Source of the DNA: Zhengitettix transpicula
Lineage: Eukaryota > Arthropoda > Insecta > Orthoptera > Tetrigidae
Direction: 5' to 3'
DNA: 64,000 nt
Assembly: GCA_037074705.1 (NCBI GenBank)
Contig: CM073591.1
Coordinates: forward strand, 164,266,032 to 164,330,031
Numbering within the stretch: position 1 is the stretch's first letter; the number at the start of each line of letters is the position of its first letter. Positions 25,108 to 39,449 of this stretch are shown in pieces. Under the pieces are notes generated by a model. That model had not been told where the DNA came from and searched no databases. It was given only the letters and a program-made list of their open reading frames with translations. Made by a program: the position numbers and the translations under genes.

Positions 25108-25232
25108 ATGAATAAAATCTTCTCGGGCTTCTAACAGAGTGAAAAATTGTATCCGCCACGTTTCGATGAGGTTCACGATACGTCGCGGATACAATTTTTA
25201 ACTCTGTTAGAAACCCCAGAAGATTTTATTCA
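25108..25232. repeat. Tight foldback (about 125 bp) with hammerhead-like centre
   Basis: The arms ATGAATAAAATCTTCT...CTAACAGAG...ATTGTATCCGC and GCGGATACAAT...CTCTGTTAG...AGAAGATTTTATTCA pair almost completely. The centre (25163-25184, +) reads TCGATGA, GGTTCAC, GATACGTC, a degraded form of the shared core. Confidence 0.8.
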
Positions 25233-25234
25233 CA

Positions 25235-27115
25235 TTAAATGAGAACTGCGAACGTAATACTTAAACGGAATAAATGATTTGTCAACTCCTCTCCATTAGA
25301 TATTTTTGCAGAAACTTCTAAACATCTTGATATCATCATGATTTATGTGCATGACTTGAATAACTGCTACAATTAAAGTGTCGATGCTGTTTTCATGTCA
25401 ATAACTTTTAAATTAACCGTGTGTGTAGAATCGTGAACACTGTGATAAACGAAGTTGTTCAAATCTACATACAAACCTGAGAAATTGTGGGCAAAGCCAC
25501 GTGACACTGAAGTTCTGTGACATGGTGGATTTTGTACCTTATAAGGTCTTATGTGTAATTAACGGCACAAACGGTAGTATCAACTTCCGTGTTTACCCCA
25601 CTGTGTGGTACCGTTCCCAGATCGCCTTACATAACGGAGACTAACCTCACAAGTGGGCCCGTTACCATGAAAGACAAGATTCTCAAAATAAAATCATATC
25701 CAGATTTTGGACTCGTTCGTAAATTCTCCGTTTGTAGCTAGGTTTGATAAACTTATTTTCGTACCAGCCCATCGTAAACAATGATCCAGAAACCCGACAC
25801 CATATTATGGTATTCAAAACATTCAGCCTGCCCTTAATTATTTGCGAAGCATAATGACCTTTAAATAAACATATTATGCATTTGAAATATATTATAAACT
25901 TATAATAATCACTTATATTGGTTTGTTTAGAAAAGTTGTTTGTATTCAAATGACTGAGATTTTAATTTTAATTTGAAAAATTGACCTCACGCGAAACTAT
26001 TCTCTTTTTGTGTTAGAATCCATCTAAACTTTATATTTTGCAATGAATGTCTTTTGGAAAGTTTATAAGAATACGATGAGAGTCTGAGGGCAGTGACATA
26101 CTCGTGAGAACACGTGTTTCCACACGCAGCTCTCAGTTTTGTATACAAATTTAGACCTCAAGGGTCATAATTTGCACATAGATCCAATAATCGATGTGTC
26201 ATAATCATCACATCCTCAGTTAACTTTAACACGCATCGCAAATAAGTTGTAAACGTATTATCAAATATACTAAAAGGATATATATGCAACATCAACCATT
26301 ATAAAGGTAGTTTTTTTAATGGTTTGTTACTTTCGCAGGTATAAATATTGATCATCTGTTCCATTGACCTTTTATAATCGAATTTTTATGAAGACAGTAT
26401 TGAAGGGAGGGCACTTTAACGGGTTTCCTCCAGTGCCATGCTCGTTTTGTTTCTACTTCAATTTCGTTATTCTTAGTGTTATTATAGAATAACTTTTCAA
26501 GATAGGTGCCGAACAGCAACAAATAAAACTGCTTTCGTTTTTATCTCCTACTGGTTAACTTTTATGTGCTACAAAAAAAACTAGTGCATTTATGCCATTT
26601 TTACTGTCAAGTTTATTTTAGTGAGCTCTTGACGCATTTTACTATTAGACGTTAAGAAATAAATGAAAGCATGCTGTTGCCAAAGTTTAAATGAGATTGG
26701 TCTAGTAATATTTTACAAACCAATTTCTCAATATAGGATCGCTAATCCAAATATTAATATTTCTTTCACCACAAAATATTCTCTCTGCGGAAAACGTGAA
26801 GATTTTTTAGTACCCATGCTGTTTATTTTAAAAGTTCGAATTGTCGAGATCTACATGAATATAGTGGGCACGGGTTACCCAGTATAATCTCACTCACGGT
26901 TTACCTGAAAATTATATTGCTTATACGTATCATTATATGGGATCTAAATTTATCAGTAGTGATTCCTAGTTTTGAATGAAATTGTTTTTCACGTTCTTAA
27001 TAAATACGAGCGATTGGAGCCTTGAATCTTAGTTCGCCTCAGAATTTTGATAAATTTTAAATATAATTTCCGGATGTTCGACAGAGCCCATTTTGTTTAT
27101 TGGAGGTTGGTGTCA
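25235..27115. other. Intronic, no gene seen
   Basis: I recognise no gene, RNA or repeat in this stretch. Confidence 0.4.
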
Positions 27116-27119
27116 GAAG

Positions 27120-27360
27120 CAACAAGTCGACTAAAGTCTGTTCGAAGGTTATGGGCGTACGAAGGTAAGCTGAGAAATAATGCACACATGCTTGAGGAAC
27201 ACGAATAAAAACAAATAGCAATATCGGGCATATGATTTTGTAGCTTACTAATTGTACTTTAATGTACTTTTTTCCCGATCTTGCTATTTGTTTTTATTCG
27301 TGTTCTACAAGAATGTGAGAAGTACTTTTCAGCCTACCATCGTATTAGTCGACAAAACCA
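27120..27360. repeat. Foldback element (27.2 kb)
   Basis: The inner arms GAACACGAATAAAAACAAAT (about 27199) and ATTTGTTTTTATTCGTGTTC (ending about 27305) are exact complements. The pairing extends outward through GTACGAAGGTAAGCTGA against its counterpart CAGCCTACCATCGTAT, and to AGTCGACTAA / TTAGTCGAC. There is no coding content. No hammerhead-like core is visible. Confidence 0.8.
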
Positions 27361-29800
27361 CGCACTATATACAGTACTCAATCCGACTAGAAATGTTCAT
27401 GTTTCTATGAGCGTTTGTTGCATTCGTTTAATTTAATTTCTTTGGAATTTGCAATCAGGAAATAGGAACGAAAATAAATTCTGTTTCGCCATTGTCTATT
27501 TGATTTTAATTAGTTTTTGAGAATATTACCTAACTCCGTTTCTATTTTCACTAGTCTGAATATTCCTGATGTAAATGGAAAAAAAACTGCTGGTAAAAAA
27601 ATTTGATTTTTCACCTTATTTTGAATCCCGAAATGTAAAGAATCTTGTTAATAGCTTTGAAAGAAAATTGTAATAATATGTATTTAAGAGTGTGTTAAGC
27701 ACAAGGATGTACGTGAAACATGAAAATAATGTATCAGGATACTTGTGGAACGTGTACGTCAATTAAAATTAGTTGGATCAAAAGCATATGCGTTATATCC
27801 TTCTCACGCCTAAACTTGTGGTGCTCTCTTGCGAATGGATACATGACGAACACTAGTAGTGGAACGCCTGAGGTTGTTATCGGAAAGCAGTCCTGTACGT
27901 TGTACATCTGTCGCGTAGCGGAACTTGCAAATATCCAGTCTTCACCGGAAAACCTTCCCTCCCTAATATCCAGTCTTTTTTTTTCTTCTTGCATCTCCAG
28001 CCTTCCCCTCCTCCTCCTCCCCGTGGGCTACATAAACTGTCGCTCTCTACTCGTCAACTTCCTTCTCCACAACAGCGCATCCAAGACTACCCTTCTCTAG
28101 TTGTCTGCAGACATATTTTAAACTTGCGGTCGTTTTATGCCTAGCCTGAAATTTTGACTGCTTCTATCCTCCTCGTATCTGTATTTTCATTCGTGCCCAA
28201 ATTTGTCCTCATTATCAATTCAACAAATTCGAGCTAGGTATTCTTTCTTAAACGTCAGTGACTGTTTATTTTTACATGGTGACTCAGTGCCTGGATTTAA
28301 ATTTCTTGGTATCTTCTGTAAATATGTACCACCGTCTGTGCCTCATCCGGACTATCGTTGATCCACTACCTGGGAATCCCGTTCGTCTACAGCTGTCACA
28401 ACGCGAATTTCACGTTCTGCATAAGATTGCAGTTTAAACCAAATTAATATTTAATCGCAAAAATTTCGGCGCGATACATAAAATCGAATTTTTTGTAGTT
28501 GGTTATGATTCTATCACAAGGGGGGAAAAATAGCACATACTTTCACTTCCAATTTGGCTCATATGAATGTTTGTATTTTAGTTCCAAAACAATCAACAAG
28601 GAAGTGCTCCAAAATGATCCAATTTGTTTCTTCCTCAGGCAAATTCAATACTTTGTGCAGGATGTCGACTGTGAAACCCTAACGGGTAGCTCATGGCTCC
28701 ATGCCGCTGCATAATGATGAGCAATTTTCCCTCCTCAATTATTTAACAGGTTGATTTCTATTTCATTACATCATTCGAAAATGTCGGTCAGTAGAGCGTC
28801 GAAACCAAGTTTTGCTGTGGCTGTGTGAATGTCCGTCTGAGCGTTTCCATAGGACGTCCACACCATTGGAATGTCAAAGTAAATTTTACCACCACTAGCA
28901 GTTTAAACTAAACACAGAGGAACAGAAAACGATATGTTACGCAGACGTCCATATTTTAATCAATTATTTGTCCTTTATATTATTACGTTTAAAGGGTGTT
29001 GTTTTATGGTGGTTGTATAACATTTATCTAGTTTACAAATCCTTTGCGTATTGAATTGCATATGCTATCTATCGAAAATACCAAGATTCATATTTGAATT
29101 AGAAGCTTGGAACCGATTACTAAACTAAATGTTGTCAATTAAGTATGGTAATATTTTTGCTTTCGCTAAAAAATCGGTGCAGTACCCTTCCATTCTGTAG
29201 TTTAATTTCGGAAACGTTGTTTAACTGAAATGGTGAATCAGAAAATGAGAATTATTCAGTCCTCTGCTCAGGAATTATTTGAATCTCGTAGTATGTAGTT
29301 TCGTGCGAATGAAACATTCTCAATTTTTTTATAGTCTTTTGAAAATATGCGCGGTGGTAGAATCTGTCCTTATCTCAAATAATGACCATCACTATTTCAG
29401 TTTCTAACATAACACAGTTTTATGATGCCATAAAATAATGGAGTAATCTCACATGTTGGTAGCAAATCTGTCGTTTCTACCCTCGAATTGTCGACATCCT
29501 TTTTCGTGCATCTAGACATGTATTTCTATTTGGTGATGTGTTGAATTGAAAACATATTATGCCGATCAAACAAATTGAATTAATAGATTACAGTCATAAC
29601 GTAAAGTCTTAAAACATTACCAACGGCATCGTAAAACGCACTCAACGGTGTAACTTAGTTTTTACTGCTCGTTCTCGTTTTAAATTGTATATTTCGTGCC
29701 AGGCAGGCAAGGGAGAACGACCTGACTATCAAAATTTGTCTGTTCACATAAATTTATATTGTTTGTTATCTGCCAAATTTTTCTTAAAATTTTTGTTTTA
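27361..29800. other. Intronic, no gene supported
   Basis: Includes a pyrimidine-rich stretch at 27960-28090 and open frames with no recognised family. Nothing supportable. Confidence 0.4.
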
Positions 29801-29834
29801 ATCATTGTATTTGTTTGGTTTTGTAGTGTTCAAC

Positions 29835-29867
29835 CTGTAGAGGTCGCAAATTTAGCGACGAAACGTA
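29835..29867 (+). ncRNA. Hammerhead-ribozyme-like core with strong helix II (29.8 kb)
   Basis: Reads CTGTAGA (one change at the A6 position), G, then a perfect five-pair hairpin GTCGC AAATTTA GCGAC, then GAAACGTA. Flanks AAC (5') and GTT (3') can pair as helix I. Downstream is an A+T-rich arm (AATAAATTTATTTTTTCCCG) like that of the other copies. No facing left half was recognised. Confidence 0.5.
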
Positions 29868-29959
29868 GTTTAATTTTCCATAAATAAATTTATTTTTTCC
29901 CGACTTCAAATTGACTGTTGTTTATTTATAAATTACCAACTGTAGTTTCCCACTTCATA

Positions 29960-32870
29960 AAAATAGGCTACGGGTTGCCGATTAAAGTAGTACAAGTACA
30001 TGTCTGGAGACTTTGTAAGAAATGTCTCTCTTATACACACATACTTTCTGTGGTATAAGTGTAATCCATCATGATGAAACTGATAAAAAAAAAACGAAAT
30101 AAATGTTTACCTCTTAGGTAAACAATTATTTCGGTGAATGTTAATAAGTCGGAAAGAACTTCCTTGTTGATCATTTTCCTAAATGCTGTATGAAAGTTTC
30201 AGTGAATACCGTTGACAGACGGGAGCATTGAATTTTGCATATAATTTTACGGAACTGCATGCAATCACGGATAATACTTCCTAGCGAAATGAAATATTTT
30301 GGGAAATGCGATTGTAAGAGGCCTGTAGAGTCGCTAGGCGTCGGCGAGTCCGAAGCCTATAAATCACCCATTTCTTAGTTCTTTCTCAACGAAAAGCGGT
30401 TGAGATGCCACAGCTAAAAAAAATGTTTCACCTTGCATTTGTAAGTGGTATACTAGTTAATCGTGTAGTGTTGTAGAAAAATAATTGCATTATTGTACAT
30501 ATGTAATAATAATATCCCTAGTTGACTCAATGAAAGTTGGTATGACTCTTTTATATGTTGGTACAAAAATAAATTTGATAGAGTTCTAGTTACGCTAATT
30601 ATTTAAAATTATAATCCTTTGGTCATTCCCGAGCATCACCTTATCGGTTTCGAGTTATGTATAAAACCTACTGAATTCGCGCTTTTTTAAATGACGATTA
30701 TCTTGTTGTGGATTCTTATCTCTTCGATTACCCTAATTGTTTGTTATTTACTCAGACGTCTACTTCCTTCTTACTCCTCTGTTTGTCAATGTTTGAAAAG
30801 CAATTGTGATAATGAATAACCTTTAGAGGCTACCCTGGTTATCAGCTGCTTTGCTGATGTCGCCTGAGTTCTTAGCTTACAACTAACTTCAAAACGTAAA
30901 TAGATCTTAAAAACACTACCAATAATTCTTGATATTATGGAAATATGATTTATTGTACAGTCGTTCGTTTTTGTGCTGACATGCACTAGGCGTTCTCTTG
31001 ATATTTATTAAATTAATTTAATCTGATAAGATACAAAGTAAACGGAAACTCTCATTTAATTAAGTGTCGATTCGTTTCGAGGATTCTCTACTTTTACTAA
31101 AATATTTTGTATACCCTTTAATTTGTATTTAGGAACTTGTTACGCTTAAGTGATCATAAATGACAGTCCGAAAGTTGTGATTGTTATCGAATCAGTTATT
31201 TGTAAGTTTTTATTTTGTTTTCAATAGAACTTCCGGCATATATATTACAGGAATATTATGTTTAGGATTTTTTGGTGGAAGTGTTGGGGTATTCTCGATG
31301 CAGCCTAAACATTCTGAAGTATGGCGTCTCTTCAGACGGAGAACCATCAACTTAAATATATTTACCCGAGAGATGTCTTGTGTTACCGAGAAACTTATAA
31401 CACGTTTCTATTATATGTTCACTTTTCAGATAGTTTTACATCCTATCGGTAATTTTGACATACTTTTTTTTTTAGTTTTAAGATAAATATTTATGTAAAT
31501 TTAATTCCGGAAAACATGTTCAACAACTTATTCTTTTTTGAGAAATCGGCACCTTAAGCCATTATCAGCTGAAAGTATGCTACATTTTTCCATACATGTA
31601 TTAAAAAATTATTTCTACTTGTTATACCAATAATAAGATTGATCTCGTATGTTTGACTATTTATTAAAAATTTTGTAATTGTGATTTTACAATTATCGCT
31701 ATAGGCACCCGTAATTATGACGGGAATAAAAAACTAAAGTTTTTTTTGATAAAATGTATTAAGTGCAATTAATGAGCTGAATTTTGTACTCGTATGTATG
31801 GATAACGGTAAGAAATCTATTAATCAATCACTGGGATAATTTTATTTAGATAATTTGTAATTATACTATATTTAAGCAAATCGTACTTAAAATTATTTTT
31901 AATTATAAATACAATTTATTTTGAAATCATAACATACAGATTCATTTTCCAATTACTGTGATTTGAATTCATGCTGAACAGTGTGCTGGAAGCTGTAACG
32001 CTAAATTTAAACTTTAAAATTCATAACTTTACTAATATTCTTGTTAAAGTCCACTTTTAATTAAAGTGTAGCTTGGACAAACATGTGTTTCTTGACATTT
32101 TAATCATTTTTAATCCAATGAAATTAATTCTTTTACTCAAATATAACAGATAACAGGAGTAAAGAAGAGCGTTGATGTGTTCTGAATTTCATTTTGATAT
32201 TCCTGTCTTGAGCCGTACAAGTAAAACGTAAAATTAAGAATTGTATCAATGGCCTATTTATTCGGTAGGCTATCAGCATTCCATTCTATGACGTTACTAA
32301 AGTGCCGATAAAGAGGAAGTGCGTAAAGGAATGTACGTAATTGCCACAATCGCTGACAAACCTCGTTGAATCAGTGTCGCATGCTAAGCGAACGAATTTT
32401 TCTCTTGTTGCTGCTTCAGCTTCTGACAAGCATGAACGTTGTCATGTGCACATGTCTTAGCTGCTACTATCGTGACATAGACGACCTTCAATTGGAATGC
32501 TTATGATGTGACTAATGGAAGTACTGCAGAAGAGTTGTATTCCAGTGAACAAATCTTCGTGATTCTCTATCCATACTTTTAGTTTAATTCTCTATTGAAT
32601 TATTCCCTCTGTCGTGAGATCTGATCTAGAATATGGAATTTGCTAGTGAATATGTAAGTGTTAATAGTTTATAACACTGAAATTTACTAGAATACGTTTA
32701 TACCATACTGGTACTCATTTCATATAACCAATATCCGACAGTGGTACAAATTACCGTCTTTCTGTAGCATTTCCTGTCTCTTCTAAAGGTTCATTAAAGG
32801 CCAATTTTTATTAACATTAATTGTAATCTGACAACAATCATTTGATAAATATATAAACAGTTCAACCAAT
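29960..32870. other. Intronic, no gene seen
   Basis: Nothing I can identify. It contains only short open frames. Confidence 0.4.
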
Positions 32871-32879
32871 ATGCAAGAA

Positions 32880-32950
32880 AAATTTATTAATTACTTAAAC
32901 TAAACAGTCAGTTCATACGACGTTTCGTCCACAGTTTTATGTATGACAGT
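32880..32950 (-). repeat. Decayed hammerhead-type repeat half
   Basis: The - strand contains GTGGACGAAACGTCGTATG and then an A+T-rich tail (TAATTAATAAATTTTTC). This matches the second core strand and downstream arm of the other copies. The CTGANGA strand is not recognisable. Confidence 0.35.
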
Positions 32951-35900
32951 TGGAGCCGAATATCAAATTCTTTGTTAAAAGTTATTTGGTTGTTTAAGTT
33001 GAACTCATTAATAACCACGAATAATAAATTGCTAACCAAAGTCAGCTCATTCATTTTGTCAGTCTGTAAAAAATATTATCAATTTTTTTCCTGAAAATGA
33101 CATCAGATTCATACTCGAATATACAATACTTCTCGCATGAGGCTGTCTCTTTCAACGCTTAGGATCTTTCTGATCTGATAATTTCGCAGCTACTCTTCTG
33201 CACTCTTAAAAGGTTCATTATCAACGTAAAATGTATATAAAAGGGACGTTCATAATGATTGAACTTGTCGGACAATAAATCTTAGTAGATTGGAATAAAG
33301 TAATTTGCTGTTGTGAAGCAATATTATGCTATTCACGAGGAAATAATTTTCAGAGCTTTCCTAGATAAATTGTTGTTTTACACATAAATTTTCTAGCACT
33401 CAGCAATTGTATAGGTTGCTGAATCTATATGTAACCTGGTTGTTAGGAGCTCAGAAAGTAGCATTTCATTCAAGTTGTTTTGCTTAGGCAGGATTTAGAC
33501 TTAACATGAATATTATTTCGCAATACAGAGTAATAAACATTTGTTGTAATCACCAAAGATAACACGAATGTTAATATAAGTTAATAATGAGAGGTCAGAT
33601 AATGACTGGCGCTCAGGATATAAATTCAATTTCTTGCAGTCGAAGCCCATCGATATTCGATTTTAGTTCTTCATATCTCTGTCGATATTGAAAATAGCTT
33701 AAAGTATACTTACGTGTTCAGAAATCATAATTTTTATACGTGGGCAGTAGTTCGCTATACGTTTACATAATGAACAAAATTTTGATGGTATTGCTTTCGG
33801 GTAAACGTGTCTCGAGAGACTACGTTATATTTTTCCTATTACACCAGACAATGTCCTGTTCGCGCATGAACTATAACGGAGAAGCGTTTCGTGAAATGGC
33901 AAAAGAGCAAAGCAATCTACTGATCAGAAAATGTTTTGCATTTAAAATAAATGTATTTTTCCGAAAATGAAGTTACTTTTAAAATATTCAATTCAAACAG
34001 TATTGTTCTTCAGAGCAACCAATCGGTAAAAATGGAATGCGAATATAAATGAACCTCCAAAATACTCCAAGAATTTTAAAAGATTAGAATAATTTATGGA
34101 CTTATTCTAGAACGAATAATTTCTTCTGTTGCGTACAGAGGATGGTTTAATTCATTCCTGATTTGGAATAAGCAACGTAGTTGGCAGATCCTACTCTAGT
34201 AGCCCCGAGGAGCGAGGATCGTGTCTCGGAATTTTCGTTGTGCCGCGACACACTCGGAAGTTGTGGCGTTAGCGTGTGGAAAATTGTTAGTACTAGTAAC
34301 AAGAGTAGTCCGTATGTCCTGAATACAAGTTGTTTATTTGAAATTGACTACTTCAAAAAAATCTCACTGGTTCCGACAACGCTTAATATATTTTCGGTTG
34401 GTCTCACCATCGTCCGTTGTCCGTTTCAACCTGACATGTTTCTTCGAATGGCGGAATATTCTGCTGGGATGTCCGTACTGGCAGTAGAATTTCGTCGACA
34501 AAACTTATCAGCACTCACTTTACCACTCAAACACATCGTGTCAGTCTCGACTAACACTGCAAAACTCTTCTCCTAATGTCAGACACAAAATTTCCACACT
34601 CTTAACTTCCAACATCTAAAACCTAACCATTGCTATCGTCCAACATCAAATATTCAATCCAGTTATCCCATTGTCAACTCCTTGCTGTCCATACAGCCTT
34701 TGCTTTTACGCTTCACACTTCAAGTTCACTCTCTCCTCCATACCACAACAGGCCTTTCTTACTTATCTCTTTCGCATAGATTCCGGGGTTCACATCTATT
34801 GTTCTAGAACTGTGTAATTTCCTCCCATGCCCTCAGGAAAACATGAATTTATCTGTTGAGTCAGCCTTTGTTGTTCTTAATATTCACCGAGGTCAATCTC
34901 GAACTTCCCTCCTGTCAACCTTGCCCTTGAATTACAACCCCTTGTTCGCAAAAAAACAATGGAGCGTCTGTGAACATCGATCCGTCGATATTTTTAAATT
35001 ACGAATATTCACATCTCGAAACGTGAGCGCTATAGTATGAAAAATTTGTTCCAGAAAATTTAATATTTGCCTGTGCCACCGCTAGTGGACAACTTTGAAA
35101 TCGTAATATTTTAATGCACATTCATATTTTTCATAAAAAGTCCGTTTTGTCGCTATAAACGGCTCTGTAATCGACTGATTAAGGAGATTTCAGTTGAGAC
35201 CCGTCTATTTTTATTGCTGAATTAACTTACGATGACCACTTTTTGTCTTAAATTCTTCCAAATATTTTACGTATTTTATTATAAAACGCCAAAACTTTGA
35301 TTTTTGTCTAATAATGTTAATCACATTTATTAGTTATACTTAGCTTTTCTTGTCTTACTATTATTTCCTCTATCAAATGCTATTGCACACGCGAGAATAG
35401 GATCTACGACTTTCAAAGGAAATAATCTGAATATTTAAGCTTCGGGCGAGCTCTTTTTTTCGCGATGACACAAGGTCGACTGCTTACCGACCTATCCCTG
35501 TGCGAATCATCTACATTCTTACCGACAAAATCACCGGGCCACATAGTCTTCGAGTGTGATACCATGAACTTCGTGGACACTCCTTCTGTCACATGGTCAG
35601 CTGGTTGGCATAAAGAAATCCTCCGTTAAATTGTTACATACTGGTATAAATAGGTTTAGTTTCTTCGTAAACACGTGAGTTCTATTTTTGTACGAGGAAT
35701 TCGCCCTAGAATCATGAGAGTAAATGACCTTGCTGTTTCTTCGCGGTGTTCTCCGCAAGTTCCCGTGGGGCGCTGTATTTTTAGAAAGCGCAACGGTGTA
35801 ACGGCTCGCGAGCGAGTTTCTCAACTCTGCAATGACGGGTGACTGGCCGCATTCGTCAATCCTCGTCTTACACAATCTATCAGCGCAAAAATTCAGACAG

Positions 35901-38900
35901 TCTTCTGTCTGTTGGCGTCCATACATAAGGTTAACATCTAGGGCTACGTGGGCCTAAATACGAGAAACCTGCTCTGTGAATTATCGAGTAAACGACAATA
36001 ATATTAATTTTGTGATCTTGTCAATCATGTCCTGTGATATGTAGGCTACTTTCTCTGTGAAGAGCCTTTAGGAAAAATTTTGCTTTTTGGTTCGAATACA
36101 CTCAGTTTTGTCTTTAGTTTTTCTTGACCATCTTTTGGAAACTTGAAGTGTACCTGACTTTCTATTAGAACTGGACTTTTTTGGTTAATAGGGGAAACCG
36201 AAATAATGACGACAGAATGGCGATTTGAACCCCGTTACAAGTCCGCGACTTGCCACTAACCCTCCCTGCCAGATTATCAAAACTTATTCAGACTATACAT
36301 TTGGCAAAAAAATACTAATTCCATCATTTAATGAGAATTGAAATGTTGGTGGAACTATATCAAATAACATTAAAGTTGTAATTGTCTACAAAATAGATTA
36401 AACTCCCTTTACTACTTAAATTTTAACCTACCATAAGAAAGCATTGTCATTCTTACCGAATAAAAAATTGAAATAGGGAAGTGAGTAGTCAAATCTGCAT
36501 AACGAAAGATAAAATTATTTTAAGCATGTGTATCGGAATTATTCAATACTTAACGTTTCCGTTAATTCTCTATTGAAAATATATGACTGGGTACATTTTA
36601 TGGATATCACTTAAATAAGAAATACCCCCATTTTGTGTGTGTGTGTTTGAGTAATTCAAATACTCAAATTTATAAATAAAATTACTTGCTGACTACCCGA
36701 ATGTAAAAATTGATAACAGTTTAATAATAATAACCTTTTCAGAATTAACAAATAATTGTTAGTTTAAAACTATTGATGTGGAAAACATTGCTTTTTCGAG
36801 ACACGCTCCCACTCATTGCTTGATAATTTATATTTCTGCGTCTTGGATTGACTTCGTTTCCGGTTCTATAAAGTGCATGGAGTCTGCAAAGATAATATTC
36901 TGAGTTCTGGTTTTTTTTATGCTATCAACTAAGGCAACCGCAGTTGATGTGTTTTGTTTCAGCAAGTGGTTTACGCTCTGTAAGTTTCGTTTTGACCCAC
37001 GTATCTTCAGAATACTTCTGTCATACCACGAATGAAACTCTTCTCGCTGGTGGATGAATTACAATTTCTCATTCATTCAACTGCCTATCTGTATAAAACG
37101 ATTAATTGTTGATTTTCTAACATTGTTAGTAGAAAAGTGCACCATTTCTACGTAACTGTGGTTTATATATACCAATACGTACGTGTAAATGATGCCATTG
37201 AACACAGATATTGATTGATTATAATGCGATTTTACTAAATGTTTAGCTTGAAATCCTTTCACCTGACTGGACTCACATTTATTAAAAAAAACACATATTT
37301 CTGTCACTTGTATTATTTTCCATATCATATGGAATTATAAAACGTCGTCCATTATACACAAATCCAAACTCTTTATAATGTTATCGATGTTTAACAGATT
37401 TTCTTTAAACCAAGTTGTTCAACTAGGCAATCGGCAATAAAGTCGGTAATATACTTACAAGCTAGCAGTTAAAAAATGGAATAATTGATCACCTGCATCC
37501 ACTGTCAAGCAAAAGTTATTTCAGATACATTTGGAAGTCCAAATACACCCGGTTATGAATAAATAATATTAAACTGATTGACTAAATGACTCCTAAGAAG
37601 TTTCAACATTAGTGTGCCAATGCATAATTTAATTTAACCAAATTAATAACCAGAGATCACGGAGGATGAAGTATGAATTATGAATTGAGAAAATGTTTAT
37701 CACTCTTAAATAGATGCATTCTATAAAGATTATTTTCTTTAGGGTTGTTCTTGAACGTTATAGCCGACTTAAATACTTTTTTTTTCTTTCGCTAAATATA
37801 ATTAGTAATCGGAATGTTAGCTAGAATGGAATTGTCGAAAACGTGTTTGGAAGCACAGAAGTGAAACTTCGTTGTTTTATTCGTTGCAATGTGATCAGTT
37901 TAAATGTATTTATACAGCTTATAAGTAAGATAAGTTATATTGAGGTTTTACTGCTTTTTAAATAATTAATAGTTGAGGTACAAATCGAAATCTCATTTAT
38001 TTTCTCAAACGACAAATCCCATTTGTCATTTTCGATTTATTTGTTATATAAGCTTCAGACAGTTTTGTAAAGCAAGCATTGTCGAACAATATGATTTTAA
38101 CTAATTTAATATTAATAGGTATTACTATGAATGAACAACTAAAGGCCTCTGCTTTCTATATCTTCGCATTCTGATATAGTCATGGAATATATAAAAAATT
38201 TAAGTGACATAATTTTGAAGGAGACCCTTTTTGTTTTTTGAAGTTTTGTAAACTCACAGTTTGATTTAAAATTCTTTGTGCTTAGAAGTTTCTATAATTC
38301 GTATTGCAAACCGTAAAAAATAAATAATTAAAATTGATACCGTACATACGTGGAATTAGCCTGATAATGTATCTGTCTCTTAATGTTTGATAGTTTATTC
38401 AAATTTAAGAAGTTTTCGGTGCATCGTCGAGTATGAACCATGAATTTTTAGCACATCATAATTATAATTGTGGCGGGGGGGTCGCAATAAAACTCTTTAA
38501 TGAACTCTGAAGAGTATATCTAAATCATATCGCAACAACATTGATGCGTATTCGGTTCCAGAGAAAATATGAATTAATATTTCCGTAGTCTGTTTAAAAT
38601 AAAATTGACGCGCCCACAATTTTTCGTATATGTATTACCGTTTTATAGCTTCAAGAATTCTTTAGAATATTTACTAATTTAAATGAATTTTCGAGATTGT
38701 AAGCTCGTATTTTTTCTATATATTTAGAATTTTAACGTTCTAGATTAACTTATTTTATTCCTCCAGGAATAAGTTGGCTTCTTTAATAAAATAGTCTGAG
38801 TTTATTTGACTACAATTTCTTTAAGAGGAAGTGTCAAAATTGATTTTTAGTGATTCCCGGAAGAAGTTTTAAAACCTGCAGAACTCTGTTAAGGATTTAA

Positions 38901-39445
38901 GTTGCTGAGGTGTCTTCTTTTTCAGTTATCTTTAGAAAGTCGTCATCTATATCGTACATCCATGCAGCAAAACAAAAAATACCTTACCTTAAAATGTTCC
39001 GGAAATTTTGCATCTAGATGTTTGAAGATAAAATGCCGTTTAACAGCATTTTTTTTAAATGTGTAAATGTTGTTTAAAAATTATAATACCCATAAAAAGA
39101 GATATACATTAATCAAATAGAAAATTATCAAACTGCTAAGTGCGGAGAACTGTTTGCACTCTACTTAGTAACGCTCTGTGAAACCGTTTTTCTATCGGAG
39201 AAGAGAAAGTGTAAAAAAGTAAATCAATTAATAGAGCCTCGCCCTTAGGTCGTGTCAATTCTAGAAAGATTTCTTTCTTTCAAGTAGACACAATTGTTAG
39301 TAGACTCCATGTGAAATTGCAATAAATTTCAAAACAATTAGTATTGTGCAGTGATAAAATTCTTCGCAAACGAAAGTTTTTAAACCTACCAAATTTCATT
39401 CCAGGATCGTATGTCTACGATGAATAATATTTCTATTTACACTAT
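32951..39445. other. Intronic, no gene supported
   Basis: About 6.5 kb. The stretch 34590-34930 is pyrimidine-rich and could be a decayed LINE tail, but I cannot support that. Open frames at 34181-34576 (+) and 35597-35926 (-) have no recognised domain. A short (GT)n lies near 36640. Confidence 0.4.
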
Positions 39446-39449
39446 TACG

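Noticed and set aside
27720..28100. 126-codon + strand frame and overlapping - strand frame
   Set aside because: Pyrimidine-rich low-complexity translation (LLLLP, SSLF); no family.
34181..34576. 131-codon + strand frame, the longest in the window
   Set aside because: No domain, no signal peptide, no recognisable neighbour. The downstream pyrimidine-rich text looks like repeat decay.
35597..35926. 109-codon - strand frame
   Set aside because: No recognisable motif and the amino-acid make-up is not gene-like. I could not find splice partners.
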